From JBFGFX01 sp965232455 (GTDB taxonomy: Bacteria > Pseudomonadota > Gammaproteobacteria > Steroidobacterales > Woeseiaceae): 64,000 bases of DNA. The stretch is from assembly GCA_965232455.1 (NCBI GenBank), contig OZ246981.1, positions 5,766,001-5,830,000 on the forward strand, read 5' to 3'. Below, piece after piece: positions 45,306 through 54,249 of this stretch. A program made the position numbers and the translations under genes. The notes under the pieces are model-generated. The model ran no database searches. It saw only the letters and a list, made by a program, of their open reading frames with translations, and was not told where the DNA came from. Each line of letters begins with the position of its first letter. Positions within the stretch are counted from its first letter, which is position 1.

Positions 45306-45707
45306 ATGACTGAGGTGATTGAGGAAACGCCGGCGCCCGATGAGTACCGATCGCTCCGTGTCGCGGCGGGCCTGAGCCCAAAATCGGAAGATGCGGCCGA
45401 GAAGGGCTTGCCGGGCACGTTGTTTTCCGTTTGCGTTCGCAAAAACGGGACTCTGATCGGGATGGGTCGAATCATCGGCGATGGCGGGCTGAATTACGAA
45501 ATCGTGGATATGGCCGTTCATCCCGACCACCAGAGGCGGGGACTCGGATCGAGGATCATGGAGTCGTTGATGACCTGGCTGCGGGCGAATGCGCCCGAGT
45601 CGGCCTACGTTTGCCTGATTGCGGACCACGGAGCACCCGCATTGTATGAGAAGTTCGGTTTTGAGTTTACTGCGCCGGTGTCGGTGGGCATGGCCATCCG
45701 ACTTTAG
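45306..45707 (+). CDS. GNAT-family N-acetyltransferase
   Basis: 133 residues. Acetyl-CoA-binding motif A is VDMAVHPDHQRRGLGSRIME at about residues 62-81, with the QRRGLG loop; motif B is ALYEKFGFEFT. Acceptor substrate unknown. Confidence 0.9.
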   Translation: MTEVIEETPAPDEYRSLRVAAGLSPKSEDAAEKGLPGTLFSVCVRKNGTLIGMGRIIGDGGLNYEIVDMAVHPDHQRRGLGSRIMESLMTWLRANAPESAYVCLIADHGAPALYEKFGFEFTAPVSVGMAIRL

Positions 45708-45766
45708 CCCGCACGACGAACGGATCGGAAACGACACCCGAGGTACCCCCATGAACGGAGCGAACG

Positions 45767-46411
45767 ATGCGGCAAGTGGCGTTTTTCGATCTTGACGGTA
45801 CCTTGACCGATCCGAAGGCAGGCATCACGTGCTGTATCGCGTATGCGCTGGACAAAATGGGCAAGGCCGTGCCCTCTGTAAAGGAACTCGAGGAGTGGAT
45901 CGGACCGCCGTTGTTCGATTCGTTCCACGGCCATCTCGGATCGAAAGCGCTCGCCGCGGACGCGCTGCGGCTGTACCGGGACCGGTTTTCGCGTGTCGGA
46001 ATGTACGAAAACGAAATTTACGCCGACGTCGAGAGCGTGCTGGAAAAGGTTTCTCGAAACTGCGACGCGATGTTTGTGGTGACCTCCAAACCGCGCGTAT
46101 TCGCGGAGCCGATCGTCCAGCACTTTGGAATCGCGCCCTTTTTCGAGCGGGTATACGGCAGCGAACTCGACGGAACTTTGGCGGACAAGGGTGAGCTCAT
46201 TGCACACGTAATGCGCAACGAGTCGATCCGTGCAAGCCGCATAACGATGATTGGGGACAGGCAGCATGATATCGCCGGTGCACGTGCAAACGGCGTCCGA
46301 TCGATAGGCGCGCTGTGGGGCTACGGTTCGCGTCACGAGTTGGAAGACGCCGGTGCGGACGTAATCTGTCAGTCGATTGTCGATCTTCCACCGTTGTTGG
46401 GTCGCGGATAA
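45767..46411 (+). CDS. HAD-family hydrolase (phosphoglycolate phosphatase-like)
   Basis: 214 residues. HAD motif I is FFDLDGTLTDP, motif II VVTSKP, motif III Lys in ADKGELI, motif IV MIGDRQHDIAGA. The cap is alpha-helical, as in Gph/PpaX-like enzymes. A second HAD gene begins three bases downstream, so the two are coupled. Confidence 0.9.
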   Translation: MRQVAFFDLDGTLTDPKAGITCCIAYALDKMGKAVPSVKELEEWIGPPLFDSFHGHLGSKALAADALRLYRDRFSRVGMYENEIYADVESVLEKVSRNCDAMFVVTSKPRVFAEPIVQHFGIAPFFERVYGSELDGTLADKGELIAHVMRNESIRASRITMIGDRQHDIAGARANGVRSIGALWGYGSRHELEDAGADVICQSIVDLPPLLGRG

Positions 46412-46414
46412 GCC

Positions 46415-47029
46415 ATGCGGCAGGCGGTGATTGTCGACGTTGACGGCACCTTGCTTCGGTCGGCCGAGCAGGACGACAGATTGTATCGCCGCGCCGTCGA
46501 GAGGGTGCTTGGCGCGGTGCGGCTACGGCCGGATCTGCGCGACTACACGCGGGTCACCGACACGGGCATTCTGCTGCAGATTCTCGAGGACAATGCGATT
46601 GCCGTTTCGGAAGCCGTGGTTGCGGACGTCAAGGCTGCGTTTTTCGCCGGTATCGACGAGTACATAAAAGAACAGGGGCCGTTCGAGGCCCTGCCCGGCG
46701 CCAGGCGGTTCGTCGCCCGGTTGAAGGAGTCCTCGTCGGCCGGGCTTACCATTGCGACCGGTGGCTGGCGAACCTCCGCCGAAATGAAACTCAGGACCGC
46801 GGAATTCGATACGGTGGGCGTACCATTTGCGACCTCCGATGACGCGATCGAACGGGTCGACATCATGCGTATTGCGTTAGACTCCCTGGGTGGCAACTTC
46901 GACACCGTCACCTATTACGGCGATGCCCATTGGGACCGGGAAGCAAGCCGTCGGTTGGGTTGGCGTTTTTGCGCGGTCGGTCCGACGCTCGGCGGTATAA
47001 AAACGTTTGATCACGAATTCGCGGATTGA
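46415..47029 (+). CDS. HAD-family hydrolase
   Basis: 204 residues. Motif I reads IVDVDGTLLRSAEQ, motif II TIATGGW, motif IV YYGDAHWDREAS. It keeps both aspartates of motif I. It is similar in size to the preceding HAD gene but diverged in sequence, so the pair may be an old duplication or two independent acquisitions. Confidence 0.87.
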   Translation: MRQAVIVDVDGTLLRSAEQDDRLYRRAVERVLGAVRLRPDLRDYTRVTDTGILLQILEDNAIAVSEAVVADVKAAFFAGIDEYIKEQGPFEALPGARRFVARLKESSSAGLTIATGGWRTSAEMKLRTAEFDTVGVPFATSDDAIERVDIMRIALDSLGGNFDTVTYYGDAHWDREASRRLGWRFCAVGPTLGGIKTFDHEFAD

Positions 47030-47047
47030 CAATGCGGAGCAGCAACC

Positions 47048-47503
47048 ATGATGTCAAGAACCAAGGGACCCATCCCGCCGGTCATATTTCTGGTATTCCT
47101 GCTTATCGAAATCGCACTACACAAGTGGTTCCCGGTTTCAACAGTGCTGCCGTCGCCCTGGAATTTTGCCGGCGTAATCCTGATCGTCGTGGGTGTGCTG
47201 ATCGTCATCGGTCCTGCAAGTTCGTTTTCGCGGGCCGGAACCACGATAAAGCCGTTTCAGGAGTCGTCGTCACTGGTAACGACGGGCATGTACCGCATAA
47301 CCCGTAATCCCATGTACCTGGGCATGGTCACCGTTTTGACCGGCGTGGCGGCTCTCACCGGAAGCTTGAGTCCGTTCGTCATGCCGGTCCTGTTTGTGCC
47401 GGCGTTGAATGCGCGGGTAATCCGGCACGAGGAGGAGATGCTTGAAGAGCGTTTCGGGGAAGAGTATCGCGCGTTCAAACAATCGGTCAGGCGCTGGATC
47501 TAG
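47048..47503 (+). CDS. Isoprenylcysteine/phospholipid methyltransferase-family membrane protein
   Basis: 151 residues, with three to four membrane segments. The C-terminal block GMYRITRNPMYLGMV and the Glu-rich RHEEEMLEERFGEEYRAFK are the SAM-binding hallmarks of the PEMT/ICMT family. Bacterial members methylate lipids or unknown acceptors. Confidence 0.88.
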   Translation: MMSRTKGPIPPVIFLVFLLIEIALHKWFPVSTVLPSPWNFAGVILIVVGVLIVIGPASSFSRAGTTIKPFQESSSLVTTGMYRITRNPMYLGMVTVLTGVAALTGSLSPFVMPVLFVPALNARVIRHEEEMLEERFGEEYRAFKQSVRRWI

Positions 47504-47512
47504 GGCTGCCGC

Positions 47513-47992
47513 GTGAATTTTACGGAACGGCCCGCAAAATCGGGGGACGGGGAGGCGATACTGGCGTTGATGCCGAGACTGGCGGCGTTCGAGCTGCCGG
47601 ATTCCCGCACGGCCGAACATCTGTGGATGCACGACGCCGCGTTGCTGCGTCGTTGGCTCAGCGGCGAGACTGACAACTGTCTCGTGCACGTTGTCGAAGA
47701 CGAAACCGGCAGGATAGTCGGCTTTGCCATGGTCAGTTTACGTCCGGAAATGCTGAGCCGGGAACCGAGTGCGCATCTCGAGGCAATCGCCGTCGGGCCG
47801 GGCGTCGAGGGGAAGGGTGTCGGAAAGATGCTGCTCAACTCGATCGAAGAGGACGCGGCGTCGCGTGGCGCGCTGACGATGACCTTACACGTGTTTTCGA
47901 GGAATAGCCGGGCACGAGCGTTTTACGAGCGGTCCGGGTACGACGGTGAACTCATGCGTTACATCAAACCCCTGCAAGAGGAGAGTAGCTAG
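47513..47992 (+). CDS. GNAT-family N-acetyltransferase
   Basis: 159 residues from GTG 47513. The acetyl-CoA site is LEAIAVGPGVEGKGVGKMLL at about residues 88-107 and the later NSRARAFYERSGYDGELM is motif B. Substrate unknown. The next gene's frame overlaps its end in another frame. Confidence 0.88.
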   Translation: MNFTERPAKSGDGEAILALMPRLAAFELPDSRTAEHLWMHDAALLRRWLSGETDNCLVHVVEDETGRIVGFAMVSLRPEMLSREPSAHLEAIAVGPGVEGKGVGKMLLNSIEEDAASRGALTMTLHVFSRNSRARAFYERSGYDGELMRYIKPLQEESS

Positions 47993-48023
47993 CCGGGTTC
48001 TGGCACGTGGCATTGGTGCGATC

Positions 48024-48785
48024 TTGTCTTCATTCGAGGGAAAAAAAGTGCTGGTAACGGGAGGGTCGCGCGGCATCGGCCGCGCGATCGCGTTGGCGTT
48101 CGCCGAACGCGGAGCCGGTGTGTCGATGATTTACCGGCGCAATAAGTCGGCGGCCGACGCGACAATGACCAGGCTTGCAGGCGACGGCCATGCGGCCATC
48201 CAGGCGGACGTGTCAAAGCCGGATGGTGCGCAGGCTGCCGTGCAGCGCAGCGTCGAGGCGTTGGGCGGCCTGGACGTCGTCGTGAACAACGCGGGCATTT
48301 TCCTGCCGCATCGACTGACCGAGGTCGAGTATGCCGATTGGCAATCCGCATGGCGCGGCACGCTGGACACCAATCTGATCGGGCCGGCGAACCTGTGTTA
48401 CGCGGCGGCAAACTACATGATCGGCGAGGGCGGCGGAAAAATCGTCAACGTGTCCTCTCGCGGCGCCTTTCGCGGCGAACCGGATGCTCCGGCGTATGCC
48501 GCGAGCAAAGCCGGGCTCAACGCGCTGAGCCAGTCGCTTGCCGTGGCGCTGGCGCCGCACGGGGTTTTTGTGGGTGTCGTTGCACCGGGTTTCGTCGATA
48601 CCGACATGGCGGAGGAATCGCTGCGCGGCGCGTCCGGTGTTGCCATCCGCAAACAGAGTCCGCTCGGCCGGGTCGGTTTTCCTCGGGAAGTGGCGAACAC
48701 CGTGCTGTTCCTCGCCTCCGACGACATCGAGTTCGCCACCGGCGCTATAATCGACGTGAACGGCGCGTCGTATTTGCGGTCGTAG
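48024..48785 (+). CDS. Short-chain dehydrogenase/reductase (FabG-like)
   Basis: About 253 residues from TTG 48024, the first codon before SSFEGKKVLVTGGSRGIGRA; a start further upstream (GTG 47946) would overlap the GNAT gene heavily. Motifs TGGSRGIG, NNAG, Ser in VNVSSRGA and YAASK are intact, and the C-terminal GAIIDVNGASYL is typical of classical SDRs. Substrate not assignable. Confidence 0.87.
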   Translation: MSSFEGKKVLVTGGSRGIGRAIALAFAERGAGVSMIYRRNKSAADATMTRLAGDGHAAIQADVSKPDGAQAAVQRSVEALGGLDVVVNNAGIFLPHRLTEVEYADWQSAWRGTLDTNLIGPANLCYAAANYMIGEGGGKIVNVSSRGAFRGEPDAPAYAASKAGLNALSQSLAVALAPHGVFVGVVAPGFVDTDMAEESLRGASGVAIRKQSPLGRVGFPREVANTVLFLASDDIEFATGAIIDVNGASYLRS

Positions 48786-48880
48786 GTATACTTGAGTGAA
48801 TAAGCCAGGGCCTGTTGACACTATGAGAGAGATCGCTGTTGAGCCCCAAATAGCGCCAATCAGGGCGCCTGGGTAAGGCC

Positions 48881-49108
48881 GTGGCCGACACCGCCGGAAA
48901 CCGTACTCCCTGGATTCTGTGGCCGTTCGTCGCGGTGTGGCGGCTGCTGACGCTGTTGCTCGAAGTCACCGGCCGCATCGTCTGCGCCGCGCTCGGTTTG
49001 ACGCTAACCGCGGTTGGCGTGACGGTCGCGCTGACGGTGGTGGGTGCTCCTCTCGGCGTCCCGCTGGCGGTCCTCGGCGTCCTGTTGATCGTTCGCGCGC
49101 TGTTCTGA
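48881..49108 (+). CDS. Small membrane protein
   Basis: 75 residues from GTG 48881, mostly two long hydrophobic stretches (FVAVWRLLTLLLEVTGRIV and VGVTVALTVVGAPLGVPLAV). No family recognised. The next gene, also a small membrane protein, starts 27 bases on. Confidence 0.55.
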   Translation: MADTAGNRTPWILWPFVAVWRLLTLLLEVTGRIVCAALGLTLTAVGVTVALTVVGAPLGVPLAVLGVLLIVRALF

Positions 49109-49135
49109 AAGCCCGTCCGTTTCGTACACTGAGCG

Positions 49136-49333
49136 ATGAGTACTTCGGCAATCGGTCTTTTGGTGGCGATCGTGATGATTGTGGTCATCTGGTTCGTATT
49201 CGTGGCGCCGGCCGAGCGCCGCTACCACGAGCGAAAGCTGAAGCTGATGCAGGAGCGTATCGAGCGTCGGCAGCGGCATCTGCAGGAGCGGCAATCGAAC
49301 AAATCCGCCGAGATGCCGGAAGTCGATCAGTGA
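49136..49333 (+). CDS. Small single-pass membrane protein
   Basis: 65 residues. One N-terminal membrane segment (IGLLVAIVMIVVIWFVFVAP) is followed by a basic coiled-coil-like helix (RKLKLMQERIERRQRHLQE). Such a layout resembles phage-shock PspB-type proteins, but the resemblance is general. Confidence 0.5.
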   Translation: MSTSAIGLLVAIVMIVVIWFVFVAPAERRYHERKLKLMQERIERRQRHLQERQSNKSAEMPEVDQ

Positions 49334-49424
49334 ACGTGTGCGGCCCGTGCGGGCTTGTTGCTCGCTACCGCCAGGCGTTCAATACACTATAATTCTGCCT
49401 CTTCGCCGAGGTCGACACTGACGT

Positions 49425-49958
49425 ATGTCCGCTTCTATGAACGCAACCGTTTTGCGAACCCAGCGCCTGAGCCTGCGACGATTCGAGCTCGATGACGCGC
49501 CGTTCATGTTCGAGCTGGTCAATCAGCGATCGTTCAAGGAATTCATTGGTGACAAGGGTGTAGCTACGTTGGCCGATGCCCGGTCATACATCGAGGACGG
49601 CCCGCTCGCGGCGTACGGTGAACGTGGGTATGGTCCCTACATGGTTGAAGACTCCGGAAACGGAGTACCGGTCGGAATGTGCGGTTTGTTCAAGCGAGAA
49701 AACCTCGAGCATCCGGACCTCGGATTCGCATTCCTCGAGCGCTATTTCAAACGCGGGTTTGCCCTCGAATCATCGCTTGGGGTGATGCAATACGCCGACG
49801 AGGTCCTGGGTCTTCCGGTCCTGACCGCAATCGTGGATCCCGGGAACGCACGATCCATCGCGTTGATCGAAAAACTTGGCTTCGGGTTTGACGGTATGTA
49901 CCCGGTGCCCGAGGAACAAAAGGAACTGCGTTACTACACCTATCGTTTCAAGCCCTGA
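49425..49958 (+). CDS. GNAT-family N-acetyltransferase (RimJ/RimL-like)
   Basis: 177 residues. TVLRTQRLSLRRFELDDAPF is the typical RimJ-like N-terminus and DPGNARSIALIEKLGFGF the motif B block. ATG 49437 is an alternative start. TATAAT lies at 49388-49393, but I find no matching -35. The stop overlaps the next start (TGATG). Confidence 0.9.
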   Translation: MSASMNATVLRTQRLSLRRFELDDAPFMFELVNQRSFKEFIGDKGVATLADARSYIEDGPLAAYGERGYGPYMVEDSGNGVPVGMCGLFKRENLEHPDLGFAFLERYFKRGFALESSLGVMQYADEVLGLPVLTAIVDPGNARSIALIEKLGFGFDGMYPVPEEQKELRYYTYRFKP

Positions 49959-50341
49959 TGGTTTATCGGGTTGCGGCGGACATCGTTCTCGTCACGCACT
50001 TTCTGTTCATCGTATTCGTCGTGCTGGGCGGCATACTGGTAATACGTTACCGGCGTATCGTGTGGGTCCATGTGCCCGCAGCGGCGTGGGGCGTCGGCAT
50101 CGAGCTTGTGGGTGCGGTATGTCCGCTGACGACCGTCGAAAACTGGTTGCGGCGAAATGCCGGCGAGACCGGCTACGCGGGCGGTTTCGTCGAGCATTAC
50201 ATCGTGCCCGTGATTTACCCGAGCGGCCTCACTCGTTCGACCCAATTTTGGCTTGCTGGCGTCGCGTTATTGGTTAACCTGTTGATTTACGGGCTTATCT
50301 ATTTCCGGTGTCGCCGGAGTCCGGATCGAAAACAACCGTGA
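49958..50341 (+). CDS. DUF2784 membrane protein
   Basis: 127 residues with about four hydrophobic segments. The motifs VWVHVPAAAWGVGIEL, CPLTTVENWLRR and GGFVEHYIVPVIYP are characteristic of DUF2784. Function unknown. It is translationally coupled to the preceding acetyltransferase by a one-base overlap. The 208 bases after it hold nothing I can support. Confidence 0.85.
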   Translation: MVYRVAADIVLVTHFLFIVFVVLGGILVIRYRRIVWVHVPAAAWGVGIELVGAVCPLTTVENWLRRNAGETGYAGGFVEHYIVPVIYPSGLTRSTQFWLAGVALLVNLLIYGLIYFRCRRSPDRKQP

Positions 50342-50549
50342 AGCCAGGGCCCGCGGCTGCGGGTCGGGCGGACGTGCCCGGGATCGGTCAGGCCGCCTTC
50401 GGACGCGGCCTCGGTGGGGCGTCAAAGCCGTTTCCGGCACGTTACGGTTTTCGCCATGACCGTATTGTGTATCCAGGAGGCGAGGGCGGTCTGATCGATA
50501 CACGAAGTTTCTGGTACGCTTTGCAGACAATTACGTCTGGAGAGGATGG

Positions 50550-50888
50550 GTGTCCGATCTTACCTGGGAGGAGTTCGAGCGTGTCGATCTTAGGGTCGGA
50601 ACGGTGATCGGAGCGGAGCCTTTTCCGGAGGCGCGCAAGCCGGCGATCAAATTGACGATCGACTTCGGTGAGGAGATTGGTATACGGAAATCTTCGGCGC
50701 AGATCACGGATCATTACGACCCGAACTCGCTGCTGGGCAAGCAGGTTGCCGGCGTCGTGAATTTCCCGCGCAAACAGATTGGCCCGTTCATGTCGGAGTG
50801 TCTCGTTACCGGCTTCGTTCAGGACGATGGCAGCGTCATCCTTGCGGTTCCGGACGTCCCCGCGGCAAACGGTACCCGGCTCGCCTGA
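50550..50888 (+). CDS. csaA: CsaA-type tRNA-binding domain protein
   Basis: 112 residues from GTG 50550, preceded by GGAGAGG. The OB-fold tRNA-binding pattern is LTWEEFERVDLRVGTVIGAE, ARKPAIKLTIDFGEE, KSSAQITDHY and VVNFPRKQIGPFMSECLVTG, close to CsaA, a secretion-linked chaperone in Bacillus. In proteobacteria the role is not settled. Confidence 0.87.
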   Translation: MSDLTWEEFERVDLRVGTVIGAEPFPEARKPAIKLTIDFGEEIGIRKSSAQITDHYDPNSLLGKQVAGVVNFPRKQIGPFMSECLVTGFVQDDGSVILAVPDVPAANGTRLA

Positions 50889-50906
50889 CAAGGACAGCAG
50901 ACTCCG

Positions 50907-51371
50907 GTGAGCAAATACGAGGCAACCGTTCGATGGGAACGCGGGGACGCGGCATTTGTCGACAACGCTTACAGCCGCGGGCACGTTTGGGAATTCGACG
51001 GCGGTCTCTCGGTGCCCGCGTCGGCGTCACCCGATATCGTGCCGCTGCCGATGTCCATCGCGGAAAACGTGGACCCGGAAGAGGCTTTTGTCGCCTCGCT
51101 GTCGAGTTGCCACATGCTGTTTTTTCTGTCGATTGCGCAGAAGCGGGGATTTGTCGTGGATCGCTACGTCGACAATGCGGTTGGCCATATGAGCAAAGAC
51201 GGTAACGGCCGCACCGCCGTCACCAGAGTCGTCCTCCGGCCGAATTGCCGCTACGCCGGCGGCAAGCTGCCGGGTAGGGAAGACGTCGAAAAGATGCATC
51301 ACCGGGCGCACGAACTCTGTTTCATCGCTAACTCCGTGCGCAGTGAAATAATCACTGAGATCGTCAACTGA
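50907..51371 (+). CDS. OsmC/Ohr-family protein
   Basis: 154 residues from GTG 50907. The family Cys residues are in EAFVASLSSCHMLFFLSIAQ and, later, HELCFIANSV. Such proteins reduce organic hydroperoxides by a Cys pair. The central helix sequence and the two-cysteine layout fit the YhfA/OsmC side more than Ohr. Confidence 0.87.
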   Translation: MSKYEATVRWERGDAAFVDNAYSRGHVWEFDGGLSVPASASPDIVPLPMSIAENVDPEEAFVASLSSCHMLFFLSIAQKRGFVVDRYVDNAVGHMSKDGNGRTAVTRVVLRPNCRYAGGKLPGREDVEKMHHRAHELCFIANSVRSEIITEIVN

Positions 51372-51389
51372 CGGTCGGCTGCGATTGGC

Positions 51390-51791
51390 ATGAGCGACGA
51401 CACGAACGACTGGCGGGACCTGCGGGAGTTCGCCGGAGTCGATCTGCTGCAGTCGTTTGTGCTGTCCTGGGATCACTCAGCGGGCGTTTTGATGGTCGAC
51501 GTCGATTTGTGTCTGAATCCGGACCATCCATTCTATGAAAAACCGCGGCCCGCCGAGCGCATTTGCATACGGCCCGCGATGCTCGAGTTTCCGTATTGCA
51601 CGTCATTGTCGTCGGCAAACTCGAATAGCGGTTCCAAAGACCCGGCGCAGATTGCCGGCGTTCTGGGCCATGGAAAGATCGACGGCCTGCGCCGAATCGG
51701 CGACGGCCGTTATGAAATCACGGGCGCGTTTGGGCGGGTGCGGATCAGGAGCGAGCGCCCCTTGCTCAGGCTGAAAGGATCGGCTTCCTAG
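51390..51791 (+). CDS. Unknown protein
   Basis: 133 residues, soluble, with no motif I recognise. Segments include DLLQSFVLSWDHSAGVLMVD and PRPAERICIRPAMLEFPY, and the C-terminus has a strand-rich RRIGDGRYEITGAFGRVRI. It is 18 bases after the OsmC gene and may share its transcript. Confidence 0.6.
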   Translation: MSDDTNDWRDLREFAGVDLLQSFVLSWDHSAGVLMVDVDLCLNPDHPFYEKPRPAERICIRPAMLEFPYCTSLSSANSNSGSKDPAQIAGVLGHGKIDGLRRIGDGRYEITGAFGRVRIRSERPLLRLKGSAS

Positions 51792-51879
51792 GGCCTGTTG
51801 TATACTCCGTGCCGGGACCAAGCGATCGGCACAGAAGTGCGCCGCCGTCAAACCTCAGCGGCCCACCAAGGAGCCAGGC

Positions 51880-52500
51880 ATGCATGAAGAAATCCGTCAC
51901 CCCTGTGTGCAGCACAAGCTGTCCCTGATCCGGGACTTGGATACCGGTCACAAGAAATTCCGCGAGCTGGCGACCGAGATAACGATGTTCGTGTGTTACG
52001 AGGCGCTCAAAGAAGTGAAGACGGAGGAGGTTACGATCCAGACGCCGTTGGCGAAAGCGCAGTGCCGGCGGATTGCGGACGATATCGTCGTCGTGCCGAT
52101 ACTGCGCGCCGGGGTCGGCATGCTCGAGGGCATACTGGAGCTCGTGCCGACCGCGCGCGTGGGATTCCTGGGCATGTATCGTGATGAAGAGACGGCGAGA
52201 CCGGTCGCCTATTACCAGCGTCTGCCGCGTGAAACTCGTACCGGCCTGAACATCGTCATCGATCCGATGCTGGCAACCGGCGGTTCGACCGTGGCGGCGA
52301 TCGACGTTCTGAAAGAGGCGGGTGCGAAAGACGTCGTCGTGGTTTGTATAGTGACCTGCCCGGAAGGATTGGAAACCGTCGGCAAGGCCCATCCCGACGT
52401 AAAGGTTTATGCGGCAAGCATTGACAGCCATCTGAACGAGCAGAGGTTCATCGTGCCGGGACTCGGTGATGCCGGCGATCGTCTTTTTGGTACTACCTGA
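51880..52500 (+). CDS. upp: Uracil phosphoribosyltransferase
   Basis: Converts uracil and PRPP to UMP in pyrimidine salvage. Length 206 residues. Blocks HPCVQHKLSLIRD, VPILRAGVGMLEGIL, the PRPP loop VIDPMLATGGSTVAAID and the C-terminal YAASIDSHLNEQRFIVPGLG are all family-specific. No uraA permease follows. Good isolation (88-base gap) suggests its own promoter. Confidence 0.97.
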   Translation: MHEEIRHPCVQHKLSLIRDLDTGHKKFRELATEITMFVCYEALKEVKTEEVTIQTPLAKAQCRRIADDIVVVPILRAGVGMLEGILELVPTARVGFLGMYRDEETARPVAYYQRLPRETRTGLNIVIDPMLATGGSTVAAIDVLKEAGAKDVVVVCIVTCPEGLETVGKAHPDVKVYAASIDSHLNEQRFIVPGLGDAGDRLFGTT

Positions 52501-52577
52501 CTATCATTGCCAACGAGCCGCCGCCTGGACGAAAGCACCATGTCCGGCGAGCAGCTGTGAGCCACGGCGGAGTTGAC

Positions 52578-52997
52578 ATGGCCCAGCGAAAAACCCAGAA
52601 GACGACGCTGAGCGTCACCGACTTCCTCAACGGCATTGCGGACAAACAAAAACGAGCCGACTGCAAGGCCATCGCGAAGATGATGCGTGCGGCAAGCGGC
52701 AATCGAGCGAATATGTGGGGCAGCAGCATCGTTGGCTACGGTAGTTATCATTACAAGTATGCGAGTGGTCGCGAAGGCGATTTTTTCGAGTGCGGATTTT
52801 CGCCGCGCGCACAGAACATCAGCATTTACATCATGCCCGGATTCAAGGGTTTCGGCCCGCTGATGAAAAAACTGGGTAAACACAAAACCGGTAAGTCCTG
52901 CCTGTACATCAAGCGCCTCGACGACGTTGACGAGTCGGTGCTCGCCAAGCTGATCGAAGAGTCGGTAAAGGCGATGCGGCGAAAGTACAAGAGCTGA
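52578..52997 (+). CDS. DUF1801 protein
   Basis: 139 residues from ATG 52578 with GGAG upstream. MWGSSIVGYGSYHYKYASGR and GKSCLYIKRLDDVDESVLAK are hallmark segments of DUF1801 (YdhG-like). Function unknown, single domain. Confidence 0.87.
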   Translation: MAQRKTQKTTLSVTDFLNGIADKQKRADCKAIAKMMRAASGNRANMWGSSIVGYGSYHYKYASGREGDFFECGFSPRAQNISIYIMPGFKGFGPLMKKLGKHKTGKSCLYIKRLDDVDESVLAKLIEESVKAMRRKYKS

Positions 52998-53024
52998 GTG
53001 CCGATGCTCGGGAAAGGCGCGCAA

Positions 53025-54230
53025 ATGCAGAAGGATACCCACCGCCGGGCGTTCCTGAAGTATCTTGCGGCCAGCCCGCTGTGCGCGGCGTTCTCCGGGA
53101 CGGGCGCCGCTCTCGCGCAGGCGCTGCTCGGCGAGCGCGTGGCCGACCCGGCATCGGCAATCGACGTTTTTGATTTGCAGGTAACCGCGAGCGATACACT
53201 GCCGCCGGCGCACTACGGATACATCGAGACGGGAACGTTCGGTGAAGCGACGCTGCGCGCAAACCGGTCCGCTTTCGACAAGTACTTTCTGCGCGCGCGG
53301 CGTCTCGTGGACGTGTCTGAGATCGATACTCGCGTCACTCTGTTGGGTGAAGAATACACGAGCCCGATTATCCTCTGCCCCGTGGGCTCGCAGAAGGCGT
53401 TTCACGCGGACGGTGAACTGGCGACCGCCCGCGCGGCGCGCCGCCGAGGTCATTTGCAGATACTGTCTACCGTGAGTTCGACCGCGATCGAAGACGTGGT
53501 GGAGGTGCGCGGCGCTCCGGTATGGCATCAGCTCTATCCGACGGGAAGCTGGGACGCCGCTCGGCAAATGATGCGCCGGGCAGAAGCGGCGGGTTGTCCC
53601 GCGGTGGTGCTGACCGTTGATTTGCCCGCCGGCGCCCGCGGCCGCCAGTCGCTGGCCCGGGCAGTGCACCGCGATTTACGCGACTGTGCGGCGTGTCATC
53701 AGAATCCGGACGTCGCGGGTCGCCCGAAACCCATGTATGCCGGTTTGCGAATTTCCGCGAGCGAACGGTCACAGGCCGCGCTGACGTGGGAGTTCCTGGA
53801 TCGAATGCGCGACGCGACCCGGATGAAGATTCTCGTCAAGGGCATCGTGACGGCTGAGGACGCCGAGCGTTGCCTGGAGGCGGGCGTCGACGGCATCGTC
53901 GTCTCGAATCACGGAGGGCGCGCCGGCGACAGCGGGCGCGGCGCCATCGAGAGCCTCGAGGAGGTCGCCGCTGCGGTCAAGGGCCGCACGACCGTGATAA
54001 TGGACAGCGGCATTCGCCGCGGCGCCGATGTCGTCAAGGCGCTGGCTCTCGGCGCCGACGCGGTCGGCATCGGCCGACCGTACATTTGGGGCCTGGGCGC
54101 GTTTGGCGAATCCGGTGTCGACCGGGCCCTCGAGATACTGCAGGAAGAATTGAAGGCAAACATGGAGTTTGCCGGCACGCCGACGCTTGCCGACATCGGT
54201 TCGAGTTCCGTCGGCCGGCATCGTCTATGA
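53025..54230 (+). CDS. Alpha-hydroxy-acid oxidizing flavoprotein with Tat signal and CxxCH motif
   Basis: 401 residues from ATG 53025 (GGAAAGG upstream). An FMN-dependent TIM-barrel enzyme of the L-lactate dehydrogenase/glycolate oxidase group: ILSTVSSTAIEDVVE, VVLTVDLPAG, VKGIVTAEDAERC, catalytic His296 in SNHGGR, and the phosphate-binding GADAVGIGRPYIWG. The N-terminus HRRAFLKYLAAS is a Tat signal, so export is expected. An insertion carries CAACH (Cys221, Cys224, His225), a haem-c binding motif. Together these suggest a periplasmic flavocytochrome; substrate and electron acceptor are unknown. Confidence 0.82.
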   Translation: MQKDTHRRAFLKYLAASPLCAAFSGTGAALAQALLGERVADPASAIDVFDLQVTASDTLPPAHYGYIETGTFGEATLRANRSAFDKYFLRARRLVDVSEIDTRVTLLGEEYTSPIILCPVGSQKAFHADGELATARAARRRGHLQILSTVSSTAIEDVVEVRGAPVWHQLYPTGSWDAARQMMRRAEAAGCPAVVLTVDLPAGARGRQSLARAVHRDLRDCAACHQNPDVAGRPKPMYAGLRISASERSQAALTWEFLDRMRDATRMKILVKGIVTAEDAERCLEAGVDGIVVSNHGGRAGDSGRGAIESLEEVAAAVKGRTTVIMDSGIRRGADVVKALALGADAVGIGRPYIWGLGAFGESGVDRALEILQEELKANMEFAGTPTLADIGSSSVGRHRL

Positions 54231-54249
54231 TGGATATGGAGGACGTAGG

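Noticed and set aside
48806..51803. GGGCCTGTTG shared upstream of two genes (about 48807 and 51791)
   Set aside because: Only ten bases match and the flanks differ; too short to call a repeat.
52407..53669. 420-codon minus-strand frame
   Set aside because: Antisense to upp, the DUF1801 gene and the hydroxy-acid oxidase; no protein-like pattern.
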